This document shows, piece after piece, positions 1 through 5,097 of a stretch of DNA of 5,097 bases. This DNA is from Lachnospiraceae bacterium (GTDB taxonomy: Bacteria > Bacillota > Clostridia > Lachnospirales > Lachnospiraceae), in the NCBI GenBank assembly GCA_016282215.1, contig JAEEKC010000255.1, positions 1 to 5,097 of the forward strand, read 5' to 3'. Positions within the stretch are counted from its first letter, which is position 1. Each line of letters begins with the position of its first letter. A program made the position numbers and the translations under genes. Below the pieces are notes generated by a model, which worked only from the letters and a program-made list of their open reading frames with translations, did no database searches and was not told the origin of the DNA.

Positions 1-465
1 GGCGTTCCGATCATCGCCGATGGTGGAATCAAGTACTCCGGAGATATCACAAAGGCTATCGCAGCCGGTGCCAATATCGTAATGATGGGCTCCATGTTTG
101 CCGGATGTGATGAGGCTCCCGGAGATTTCGAACTGTTCCAGGGCAGAAAATACAAGGTATATCGTGGTATGGGTTCCATTGCAGCCATGGAAAACGGCAG
201 CAAGGACAGATATTTCCAGTCGGATGCGAAGAAACTCGTTCCGGAAGGCGTGGAAGGCCGTGTGGCTTACAAGGGAACCGTGGAAGATACGGTATTCCAG
301 CTGGTAGGCGGTATCCGTTCCGGTATGGGTTATTGCGGATGCCCGACAATCCCTGAGCTGCAGGAACGCGGACGGTTTGTGAAGATTTCCGCAGCTGCAC
401 TGAAGGAAAGTCATCCTCATGACATCCATATCACAAAAGAGGCGCCGAACTACTCTGTTGAGTAA
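1..465 (+). CDS. guaB: IMP dehydrogenase, C-terminal part (5' end outside window)
   Basis: IMP dehydrogenase oxidises IMP to XMP with NAD+, the committed step of cytosolic GMP synthesis. The 154 visible residues are the C-terminal part of the catalytic (beta/alpha)8 barrel. IADGGI (fragment residues 5-10) is the IMP-binding Asp loop, MMGS (28-31) contacts the substrate phosphate, and YRGMGS (54-59) is the conserved IMP-binding segment. DRYFQ (69-73) holds the Arg-Tyr pair of the mobile flap that supplies the general base in this family. EGVEGRV..KG (82-92) and GIRSGMGYCG (104-113) are further family signatures. The catalytic Cys loop and any CBS domains lie upstream of the window, so their state cannot be judged. 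The frame is open from base 1 to a TAA stop with no disruption. The gene is followed after 36 bp by the membrane protein gene in the same direction, with no terminator between them. The GMP reductase alternative is disfavoured by the IMPDH-type flap. Confidence 0.97.
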   Translation, partial: GVPIIADGGIKYSGDITKAIAAGANIVMMGSMFAGCDEAPGDFELFQGRKYKVYRGMGSIAAMENGSKDRYFQSDAKKLVPEGVEGRVAYKGTVEDTVFQLVGGIRSGMGYCGCPTIPELQERGRFVKISAAALKESHPHDIHITKEAPNYSVE

Positions 466-501
466 TCTTTCTTTCATCAATCATTAAAGAAGAGTGATAT
501 C

Positions 502-2988
502 ATGGGTAATCAGGATATGCTCGACCGCCTTGAGCGGATCGAACTTGAGATCAGAGAACTGAAGAAGGACGCAAAGATCGCTGAAAGATCTGATGCGACG
601 GGCACGGGATTGATCGATGAGATCCGGGAATATATGAAGGATGTCAAAGATCCGGCTTTTATGAATTATCTGCGCGCCATGGAGCAAAAGGCACTGGCGC
701 AGCAGGCCGTACTCATGCAGATGGAGTCCAACCTGAAGGAAAATCATGCGAAGTACTTAGAGCACCTTAAAGGCGGGAAACCGGCAGCGGCGCTGCAGGC
801 GGCGGCACCTGATAAACCGGTGGGAGCAGAGAAACCTGCTGCGGCAGCTTTCGAGAATTCTGTGCAGGAAGATCCGCTTCTTGGAAGAAATATCTTCGAA
901 AGCGGAGAGGAAAAACCGCAGCAAGGCGCTTTGGGCAACAGCGAGGTAACGGATGAGGCCGATGTCGCTATGGCAGCCGCTGAAGCTTCGGCGGATAAGA
1001 CAGGCGCGGAAGTCCTGCAGGCAAATGAGGCGCATGCAGATGAGGCAAGCATTCATGAGTATGTAGAGAAGCTGGAAAATGCCGGACAGGAAATGCAAAC
1101 AGGGCAGTCTCCTGACAGTAGCCGGGCGGGTATCTATGCTCCGGCAACCGCCCCGCAGGCAGCCGGTGGAAATTCCTTCGAGTATCATGCAAAACCACCC
1201 GTGTCCCCTGCACCGGAGAAAAAACAGTCCCTGGAGTTTCACTTTGGCGGAATGGTACTCAGTATCGTGGGCGCTGTGCTGGTGATCCTTTCGTTGATCC
1301 TGTTCGGAAAGAACTATATGGATACGTTGTCCCAGGGAATTGCGCTCTATGTTCTCGGCGCAGTGGTGATCGCTTTTTCGGAAATTGTGCTGCAAAAGCA
1401 CCTGGAGAGTTTTTCCAAAGTCGTATCCGGTATCGGACTTGGTATCCTGTATACGGCAACCATATTGAATTATTTATATCTCGGTACCATGAACGCCGCC
1501 GTGGCGATCCTGGTGACCATCGGCGTTTCAATATTTGCCCTGTTCTTTGCAAGGCATAAGGACTCGGGGCTTTTGCGTATCATCGGCATTTTGGGCTGCT
1601 ATATCTCGTTTTTGCCGATCCGGGAGTTTGATAAAGCGATGGACTTTATCATTCCGGCGGCGATCCTTTTGATCGTGAACGGCCTGTATCTGTGTCTGCC
1701 GAACCGGACTTTCAAAAAAGCGCTGCCGCTCATTCACGGCATTGCCAATATCCTGATGGCCTGCTATTTCATTATTATGCTCTTTATGTCAGACAGGGAT
1801 GTCAGGGATGGCGCAAGTATTGCTGTCTGTGTCTTCCTTGCGGGTCTGATCGTGATCGACATGTTTATCGGACGCAGTGACGATGAAGGCTCGGCTATGA
1901 GCATCCTGTCGCTGGTCGGCGAGATCGTGCTTTCCTTTTTGCTGCTGCTCTGGGTGACCACGGCAGACGGCGGCGATACCGGACTGGCTGTTTTGATCGT
2001 CTCGGGCGTCCTGCTGGCGGCGGCCATGGGCTTTGGCTTTTTCCTGGACAGGGAAAAGACGAATTTCAGATGGGCTCATCTCTATGTGCTTTCCATCTTT
2101 ATCCTGGGCATTACCCTGGGAAAAGAACATGGCGCGCATATGATCGCGATGGCCTGTGTGCTTTTGTGCTTTAAGGTGCTTTCCGCAAAGAAAGAACTTG
2201 CGGTTGCAAATCTCATCGCATCGCTTTATGCGGCTGGAGTATTCATTTCGGGCGTCAAGGATCCTTCCAATATGCAATACCTGATCCTGGCAGTGCTGGT
2301 GCTTTCGGTATTCTGGCTGCATACCTTCAAGACGGCTCATGAAATGATCCTGATGATGACGCTGCAGATCTATGTGCTCTCGGCCTTCGATCAGCCGAGG
2401 ATCATGGTGCCGTTGGGACTGTTGTTTTTGCTCTCCTGCCTTGCGCTGTTTGCCTTCTTTGAAAACATGCGGGGGAAGAGTTTTGAGGTTGTGAAGATCA
2501 CAGGGCTTGTAGTCGGAGGCCTCTGGGTGCTGGGTTCCATGACAATTTCCATGGAGACATATTCCTATATTGCACTGACCATCGTGCTGCTTTTGGGACT
2601 TGCGCTGATCTTCCTGCTGTTCGGAAAGATCTATGCGATCGGCGGAGAAAAACGGCAGAATATCAGAAATATGGTGCTGGCGGGGTATTTTACCTGGATG
2701 ATCATCGTGTTCAGGATCGATAAGCCGGTCATCACCAGTATTCTGTTGATGGTACTTGCCATCATCTGCGTCGGTGCGGGATTTTTCGTATCACAGAAAC
2801 CGCTCAGATTATACGGCCTGTTCCTGTCGCTGTTCGTCTGCGCGAAGCTTCTGTTTTCCGACTTCGCAGATTCGTCTTCCGGAGACAAAGTGATCCTGTC
2901 CTTCGTAGTCGGTATCCTGGCGATCGGTATTTCCTATCTGTATTTGCGGCTGGAAGGGCCGGCAAAGAAGAAGGCTGAAAATGAGTAG
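502..2988 (+). CDS. DUF2339-like polytopic membrane protein, function unknown
   Basis: This 828-residue protein has three parts. Residues 1-90 are charged and predicted coiled coil (LDRLERIELEIRELKKD near the start; a second helix around 58-90). Residues 91-240 form a low-complexity Ala/Glu/Pro-rich linker. Residues 249-816 are almost continuously hydrophobic, with about 20-22 probable transmembrane helices and few charged loops. The start of the membrane part (GGMVLSIVGAVLVILS..LF, then SGIGLGILYTATILNYLYLG at 309-328) and its end (residues 768-817, K782, D787 and SYLYLR) resemble the DUF2339 family of predicted membrane proteins. That assignment is from memory of the pattern, not a search. 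No signal peptide, enzyme motif or nucleotide-binding motif was seen. The ATG at 502 is preceded by a modest Shine-Dalgarno-like GAAGAG (489-494), 7 nt away. The 36-bp gap after guaB suggests co-transcription. The biochemical role is unknown; a large envelope scaffold or transport role is only a guess. Confidence 0.85.
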   Translation: MGNQDMLDRLERIELEIRELKKDAKIAERSDATGTGLIDEIREYMKDVKDPAFMNYLRAMEQKALAQQAVLMQMESNLKENHAKYLEHLKGGKPAAALQAAAPDKPVGAEKPAAAAFENSVQEDPLLGRNIFESGEEKPQQGALGNSEVTDEADVAMAAAEASADKTGAEVLQANEAHADEASIHEYVEKLENAGQEMQTGQSPDSSRAGIYAPATAPQAAGGNSFEYHAKPPVSPAPEKKQSLEFHFGGMVLSIVGAVLVILSLILFGKNYMDTLSQGIALYVLGAVVIAFSEIVLQKHLESFSKVVSGIGLGILYTATILNYLYLGTMNAAVAILVTIGVSIFALFFARHKDSGLLRIIGILGCYISFLPIREFDKAMDFIIPAAILLIVNGLYLCLPNRTFKKALPLIHGIANILMACYFIIMLFMSDRDVRDGASIAVCVFLAGLIVIDMFIGRSDDEGSAMSILSLVGEIVLSFLLLLWVTTADGGDTGLAVLIVSGVLLAAAMGFGFFLDREKTNFRWAHLYVLSIFILGITLGKEHGAHMIAMACVLLCFKVLSAKKELAVANLIASLYAAGVFISGVKDPSNMQYLILAVLVLSVFWLHTFKTAHEMILMMTLQIYVLSAFDQPRIMVPLGLLFLLSCLALFAFFENMRGKSFEVVKITGLVVGGLWVLGSMTISMETYSYIALTIVLLLGLALIFLLFGKIYAIGGEKRQNIRNMVLAGYFTWMIIVFRIDKPVITSILLMVLAIICVGAGFFVSQKPLRLYGLFLSLFVCAKLLFSDFADSSSGDKVILSFVVGILAIGISYLYLRLEGPAKKKAENE

Positions 2989-3005
2989 AGAGTAAAAATA
3001 AATGA

Positions 3006-3014
3006 TGATATAAT
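3006..3014 (+). promoter_or_regulatory. Extended -10 promoter for rqcP
   Basis: TGATATAAT is a perfect TATAAT hexamer (3009-3014) with the TGn extension directly upstream. The region 17 bp upstream (TAGAGA) is a poor -35, as is common when an extended -10 is present. The expected transcription start is near 3021, giving a leader of about 75 nt before the rqcP ATG. This gives rqcP its own transcript even if guaB and the membrane protein are read through. Confidence 0.65.
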
Positions 3015-3095
3015 AAATGAAGCTGATAACAGAAACAGAAGGATGGTATCGGCGAAAGTTAAACAGAGGTTTAATAACATAAAAAAGAGGTAGTT

Positions 3096-3335
3096 ATGAG
3101 ACTTGATAAATATCTGAAGGTATCACGGCTGATCAAGCGCCGCACCGTTGCGAATGAAGCCTGCGATGCGGGCAGAGTCATGATCGGAGAAAAAGTGGCA
3201 AGAGCTTCAGCGGAAGTGAAGGTGGGAGATATCATTACCATCAGCTTCGGAAACCGTGAAGTGAAAGTCGAAGTCCTGGATGTACAGGACACCGCCAAAA
3301 AAGAGCAGGCAAAGGAAATGTTCCGGTATCTGTAG
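3096..3335 (+). CDS. rqcP: S4-domain RNA-binding protein RqcP (YabO / Hsp15-like)
   Basis: A 79-residue basic protein made almost entirely of one S4 RNA-binding domain. It begins MRLDKYLKVSRLIKRRT, nearly identical to the start of Bacillus subtilis RqcP (YabO), and continues with the S4 pattern of GRV.I (residues 26-30), KVGD (42-45) and a closing basic beta-strand region (NREVKVEV, 53-60). In the known family, RqcP binds obstructed 50S subunits carrying peptidyl-tRNA and works with RqcH to add C-terminal alanine tails that mark stalled chains for degradation. The N-terminal basic helix with Arg15-Arg16 is present. Length is close to the 86 residues of the B. subtilis protein. AAGAGG (3085-3090) lies 5 nt before the ATG and supports this start. 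The usual Firmicutes neighbours (hup, yabP, yabQ, divIC) are absent here; the gene sits between a membrane protein gene and a convergent regulator. The Hsp15/HslR name is the older equivalent annotation. Confidence 0.93.
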   Translation: MRLDKYLKVSRLIKRRTVANEACDAGRVMIGEKVARASAEVKVGDIITISFGNREVKVEVLDVQDTAKKEQAKEMFRYL

Positions 3336-3339
3336 ATCG

Positions 3340-4584
3340 TTATTGTTTTTTCGGCTGGATCATTCCATGTTCACCGGCATAGGTATCCCGGAAGGCCCGG
3401 GGTGTCATGCCGGTGACTTTTTTGAAATTCTGACCGAAGTGGGACTGGGACGCGAAGCCCAGATAATTTGATATCTCTATATAAGAATAATCAAAGTAAA
3501 GCAGCATTTTCTTGGCCAGCTTGATCTTTTCCTGAACAATATAGGAAGAGAGGGATATCCCTTCGTTCTGCTTGAACAGGGAGGAGAGGTAGTTTTCCTC
3601 AAGCCCGATGGAGGCTGCGATCTCGGAAACCGTCAGTTTTCCGTGGAGATGGGAAAAAACATAATCCTTGCATTTTGTGATGTGCGGGTTTTCCCTGCTC
3701 CGCTTTGGTTTTTCGTTTCCGTCTTTCAGTTCGTGCACCAGGGAAGCGTATTCGATCTGCATCTGTCTTGTGATGGTCTGGACGGCACGGATATTGCTGC
3801 ACTCTGAGAGTTTGCGGATCGTGATGTCCGACAGGCAGAAGGCGATCTCGGGATGGACGCCGCCCTCGATGGCAGCGCGGGAAGCCAGGGTTGTGGCAAC
3901 AATGCCGATGTAGATCTCCTGGGTCAGGGGATCATCGGATAACTGCCCGTAACGTCCGGGGAAACTCTCATCAAGGATCTCGGAAAGTGTATCGGTATTG
4001 CCGTTCCGGATCGCAGCTACCTGGCGCTTTTCATGGCTGTAGGGATTGTGGGAGACGTTGTTCTCCACATTTTCAAAGATCTTCTTATATAAAGACGGCA
4101 TGGCATCGTCAAAGGAGCTTTCCTGTCTGCAGTTTTGTGCCAGCAGCGTGTTTTCGTCCAGGAAGGGCTCGTTTTCGTCACCGGTCCGGTTTACATTAAA
4201 GAGCAGGCGGACATCCTCGCAGAACAGTGATACATGGCTGAAGGGGAGGGAAGCATAGAGGCTATTGACCTCGGACGGTGTCTTGCTCTGTATTTTGCAA
4301 TAGATATTCAGGTTGATCTGAAAACGGACGGGGCCGAGCAGGAAAAAGCCGGCCGGCGTGTGGATCATGCATCCGATCAGTTTTTCATCCACCGAGAAAA
4401 AAAGCGGCATATCAAGGGAGCAGCTGCGGATCCTTTCCTGGTGGAGCAGATAAGATGTGATGTCCTCGTCGTGCAGATCCAGATCATACCGGTGCAGCTC
4501 TTTTAATTGCAGGTTTTCGTCGTACCATCTGACAGTCGAACAGAGATGCTGTGCGACACTGCGTAGAAGATAAGTATAGCGCAT
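3340..4584 (-). CDS. AraC-family transcriptional regulator
   Basis: This 414-residue protein is probably cytoplasmic, with no signal peptide or membrane helix. The C-terminal DNA-binding domain of about 100 residues contains HTH1 (LTVSEIAASIGLEENYLSSL, 317-336), the linker helix, and HTH2 (368-392, with YLGFASQSHFGQNFKK and the family signature KVTGMTPRAFR at 389-399). The middle part (about 184-285) has the pattern AIRNGNTDTL, DPLTQEIY, SRAAIEGG and LSD.TIRKL, common in long Clostridia AraC-type proteins. The N-terminal 130 residues look like a small sensor domain (MIHTPAGFFLLGPV, 73-86), ligand unknown. GAAGGGG on the minus strand (plus 4595-4601) lies 10 nt before the ATG and supports the start. 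The gene ends 4 bp from the rqcP stop and is divergent from the lipoprotein gene, so control of that gene or its operon plus autoregulation is a reasonable inference. A sugar-responsive regulator is the commonest alternative label. The specific target cannot be read from sequence. Confidence 0.93.
   Translation of the reverse strand: MRYTYLLRSVAQHLCSTVRWYDENLQLKELHRYDLDLHDEDITSYLLHQERIRSCSLDMPLFFSVDEKLIGCMIHTPAGFFLLGPVRFQINLNIYCKIQSKTPSEVNSLYASLPFSHVSLFCEDVRLLFNVNRTGDENEPFLDENTLLAQNCRQESSFDDAMPSLYKKIFENVENNVSHNPYSHEKRQVAAIRNGNTDTLSEILDESFPGRYGQLSDDPLTQEIYIGIVATTLASRAAIEGGVHPEIAFCLSDITIRKLSECSNIRAVQTITRQMQIEYASLVHELKDGNEKPKRSRENPHITKCKDYVFSHLHGKLTVSEIAASIGLEENYLSSLFKQNEGISLSSYIVQEKIKLAKKMLLYFDYSYIEISNYLGFASQSHFGQNFKKVTGMTPRAFRDTYAGEHGMIQPKKQ
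3371..3423 (+). terminator. Rho-independent terminator of rqcP inside the araC-type gene
   Basis: Arms TCACCGGCAT (3371-3380) and ATGCCGGTGA (3407-3416) pair perfectly. After a single bulged A (3381) the pairing continues 3382-3386 with 3402-3406 (three G-U pairs) and CCCGG (3387-3391) with CCGGG (3397-3401), closing a 5-nt loop AAGGC. After one C, a run of six T follows (3418-3423). It lies 35 nt past the rqcP stop and within codons 388-405 of the convergent regulator. The wobble pairs exist only in the plus-strand RNA; in the regulator's mRNA they become A-C mismatches, so the structure favours termination of rqcP transcripts. Confidence 0.75.
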
Positions 4585-4611
4585 AACTGGTTTTCCCCTT
4601 CAAAAAGATCG

Positions 4612-4629
4612 AATTGTGAAAAATTGTGA
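4612..4629 (+). repeat. AATTGTGA direct repeat, 10-bp period
   Basis: AATTGTGA occurs at 4612-4619 and again at 4622-4629, exactly one helical turn apart. A third core TTGTGA lies at 4714-4719, 90 bp from the second. Same-face direct repeats are the kind of site AraC-type proteins bind with their two helix-turn-helix units. The pair lies in the predicted leader of the regulator gene, so autoregulation is possible. Binding is inferred only; the region is AT-rich and short repeats can occur by chance. Confidence 0.4.
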
Positions 4630-4721
4630 TTTTTTTGTAAATTTTTTTTGAACAGGCTAAAGTCCGCGTATTTACTGGGATTTTGGCACTTAAAAGTATC
4701 AGCTTTCAAAGTTTTGTGATA

Positions 4722-4730
4722 ATTATAACA
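4722..4730 (-). promoter_or_regulatory. Extended -10 promoter for the AraC-family gene
   Basis: Read on the minus strand this is TGTTATAAT: perfect TATAAT (plus 4727-4722) preceded by TGT. The hexamer 17 bp further upstream reads TTTTAT, a weak -35. The expected start is near plus 4715, giving a leader of about 130 nt that contains the TTGTGA repeats at 4612-4629. Confidence 0.6.
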
Positions 4731-4735
4731 GATTT

Positions 4736-4745
4736 TTGATATCAA
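4736..4745. repeat. Palindrome TTGATATCAA (possible operator)
   Basis: A perfect 10-bp palindrome sits just upstream of the minus-strand extended -10, between it and the -35 position. A protein bound here would interfere with regulator transcription. Its half TTGATA also resembles a -35 box, but no -10 lies at a proper distance on either strand (TAAAAT at 4764-4769 is 22 bp away on the plus strand). Function is not established. Confidence 0.3.
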
Positions 4746-4783
4746 TAAAAGACCTATTTGAAGTAAAATCAGAACAATCGGGC

Positions 4784-4800
4784 GAAAAGGGCAGAAAAGG
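4784..4800 (+). repeat. GAAAAGG direct repeat, 10-bp period (possible activator site)
   Basis: GAAAAGG occurs at 4784-4790 and 4794-4800, within GCGAAAAGGGCAGAAAAGG. If transcription of the lipoprotein gene starts near 4843, the pair lies at about -59 to -43, where AraC-type activators commonly bind upstream of a weak -35. This is a positional inference with no binding evidence. Confidence 0.3.
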
Positions 4801-4830
4801 AGCGTTTTCAGCCTTTGGAAACCTGGGAAA

Positions 4831-4836
4831 TACAAT
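4831..4836 (+). promoter_or_regulatory. Candidate -10 box for the lipoprotein gene
   Basis: TACAAT matches the -10 consensus at 5 of 6 positions and would start transcription near 4843, leaving a 25-nt leader that just includes the RBS. No good -35 lies 16-18 bp upstream (TTCAGC or TCAGCC), so the promoter would need an activator or be false. A weak alternative is TTGAAC (4648-4653) with TTTACT (4671-4676), 17 bp apart, 4 of 6 matches each. Confidence 0.3.
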
Positions 4837-4854
4837 TCATTTACTTTTTTTAAG

Positions 4855-4861
4855 AAGGAGG
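4855..4861 (+). promoter_or_regulatory. Strong ribosome binding site of the lipoprotein gene
   Basis: AAGGAGG is a perfect Shine-Dalgarno sequence 6 nt before the ATG at 4868. It fixes that start and suggests high translation, as is usual for abundant solute-binding lipoproteins. It is clearly stronger than the sites before the other genes in the window. Confidence 0.85.
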
Positions 4862-4867
4862 ATTCTT

Positions 4868-5097
4868 ATGAAAAAGAAACTTTTGGCAACACTTCTGTCA
4901 AGCGCAATGGTTATCTCCATGCTTGCTGGTTGCGGCGGTGGTGACACAGCAGCTCCTGCAGCAGATGACAGCGCAGCAGCAACAGACGATGCAGCAGCAG
5001 ACGATGCAGCAGCAGACGATGCAGCAGATGACAGCGAATCTGATGTTGTAAAGCCGGCTGATGGTGAGGATTCTGCAGCACCGGCTAACGGCGGCGA
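4868..5097 (+). CDS. Lipoprotein, probably ABC importer substrate-binding protein (3' end outside window)
   Basis: The 76 visible codons give a lipoprotein signal peptide: basic start MKKK, hydrophobic core (residues 5-18), and lipobox LAGC (19-22) with Cys22 as the lipidated residue of the mature protein. After cleavage it should be anchored on the outer face of the cytoplasmic membrane. Then comes GGGD and a long flexible linker rich in Ala and Asp (about 27-76), still open at the window end, so no folded domain is visible. This layout is typical of extracellular solute-binding proteins of ABC importers in Lachnospiraceae. That role is supported only by the signal/linker style, the strong RBS and the divergent AraC-family regulator. 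A different surface lipoprotein cannot be excluded. The linker contains a 15-bp tandem DNA repeat. Confidence 0.85.
   Translation, partial: MKKKLLATLLSSAMVISMLAGCGGGDTAAPAADDSAAATDDAAADDAAADDAADDSESDVVKPADGEDSAAPANGG
4973..5032 (+). repeat. Tandem GCA-rich repeat in the lipoprotein linker
   Basis: Two exact copies of the 15-bp unit GCAGCAGCAGACGAT (4991-5005 and 5006-5020) encode Ala-Ala-Ala-Asp-Asp twice. An 18-bp variant with an extra ACA codon precedes them (4973-4990), and a partial copy GCAGCA-GAT-GAC follows (5021-5032). All units keep the reading frame, so gain or loss of copies would only change linker length. Confidence 0.85.

Larger units (their letters stand above)
4585..4867. other. 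AT-rich divergent regulatory spacer
   Basis: This 283-bp spacer separates the minus-strand regulator from the plus-strand lipoprotein gene and contains no credible gene. It is markedly more AT-rich than the flanking genes, with T-tracts at 4630-4636 (T7), 4642-4649 (T8) and 4844-4850 (T7) that would give intrinsic curvature. It holds the regulator's extended -10, TTGTGA repeats, a 10-bp palindrome, a GAAAAGG direct repeat and the lipoprotein RBS, each listed separately. A plus-strand promoter with good -35 and -10 boxes was not found. Confidence 0.8.

Noticed and set aside
466..501. Terminator or attenuator between guaB and the membrane protein gene
   Set aside because: CTTT/AAAG-type pairing is possible (near 467-475 with 486-494), but it is short, A-U only in large part and lacks a following T-run.
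744..1052. Minus-strand Ala/Ser-rich open frame opposite the membrane protein linker
   Set aside because: It is the antisense shadow of the Ala-rich linker codons, with no RBS and no recognisable protein pattern.
3290..3339. Minus-strand terminator for the AraC-family gene within rqcP
   Set aside because: There is a T6 run on the minus strand (plus 3296-3301), but only a 4-bp GGAA/TTCC stem lies before it and it is not adjacent to the T-run.
4683..4703. Possible sigma-54 promoter (TTGGCAC at 4683-4689)
   Set aside because: The -24-like element is good, but there is no GC or TTGCA element at the required distance: bases 4697-4698 are TA, and the nearest GC is at 4702-4703.
4797..4810. CcpA catabolite-response (cre) site around AGCGTTTTCA
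   Set aside because: The right half fits the cre consensus perfectly, but the left half (AAGG instead of TGAA) misses the conserved TG and the next A/T, so it is only a half-site.
4503..4835. Minus-strand 110-codon open frame covering the divergent spacer
   Set aside because: It opens with TTG, has no proper RBS, overlaps the regulator start in another frame and runs through the promoter region. The residues are low-complexity products of AT-rich DNA.
4815..4853. Tiny TTG-initiated leader peptide before the lipoprotein gene
   Set aside because: Its spacing from the upstream AAGGAG (4797-4802) is too long at 12 nt, its sequence contains no regulatory codon run, and no attenuator hairpin follows.

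Overview
The window looks like a chromosomal segment of a low-to-mid GC Gram-positive anaerobe, most likely a Clostridia/Lachnospiraceae member. This rests on the AAGGAGG-type ribosome binding site, the AT-rich intergenic DNA, extended -10 promoters, a Bacillus-type RqcP, and a Lys-Lys-Lys / Leu-Ala-Gly-Cys lipoprotein with a Gly/Ala/Asp-rich linker. It is an inference from sequence style, not a database match. No mobile element, CRISPR array, rRNA or tRNA was seen.

Layout. (1) Positions 1-465 hold the last 154 codons of guaB (IMP dehydrogenase, GMP synthesis). (2) After a 36-bp gap without a terminator comes an 828-residue polytopic membrane protein (502-2988) resembling DUF2339, function unknown, probably read through from guaB. 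(3) A short spacer with an extended -10 promoter leads to rqcP (3096-3335), a small S4-domain protein of ribosome quality control. (4) Only 4 bp beyond its stop begins the 3' end of a convergent AraC-family regulator (minus strand, 3340-4584). The likely rqcP terminator, a 20-bp hairpin plus T6, lies inside the coding sequence of that regulator's second helix-turn-helix. (5) A 283-bp AT-rich divergent spacer (4585-4867) carries a clear extended -10 for the regulator, several short repeats spaced by one helical turn, and a strong RBS. (6) A lipoprotein starts at 4868 and is cut by the window end. It is probably the substrate-binding protein of an ABC importer.

How they fit together. The left part is housekeeping (nucleotide synthesis, an uncharacterised membrane protein, translation rescue). 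The right part looks like a regulator/solute-binding lipoprotein pair in which the AraC-type protein may control the divergent lipoprotein gene or operon; this is inferred from position only. I found no convincing new multi-gene system. The most notable signals are the strand-specific terminator embedded in the regulator gene, the repeat architecture of the divergent spacer, and the uncharacterised DUF2339-like protein behind guaB.
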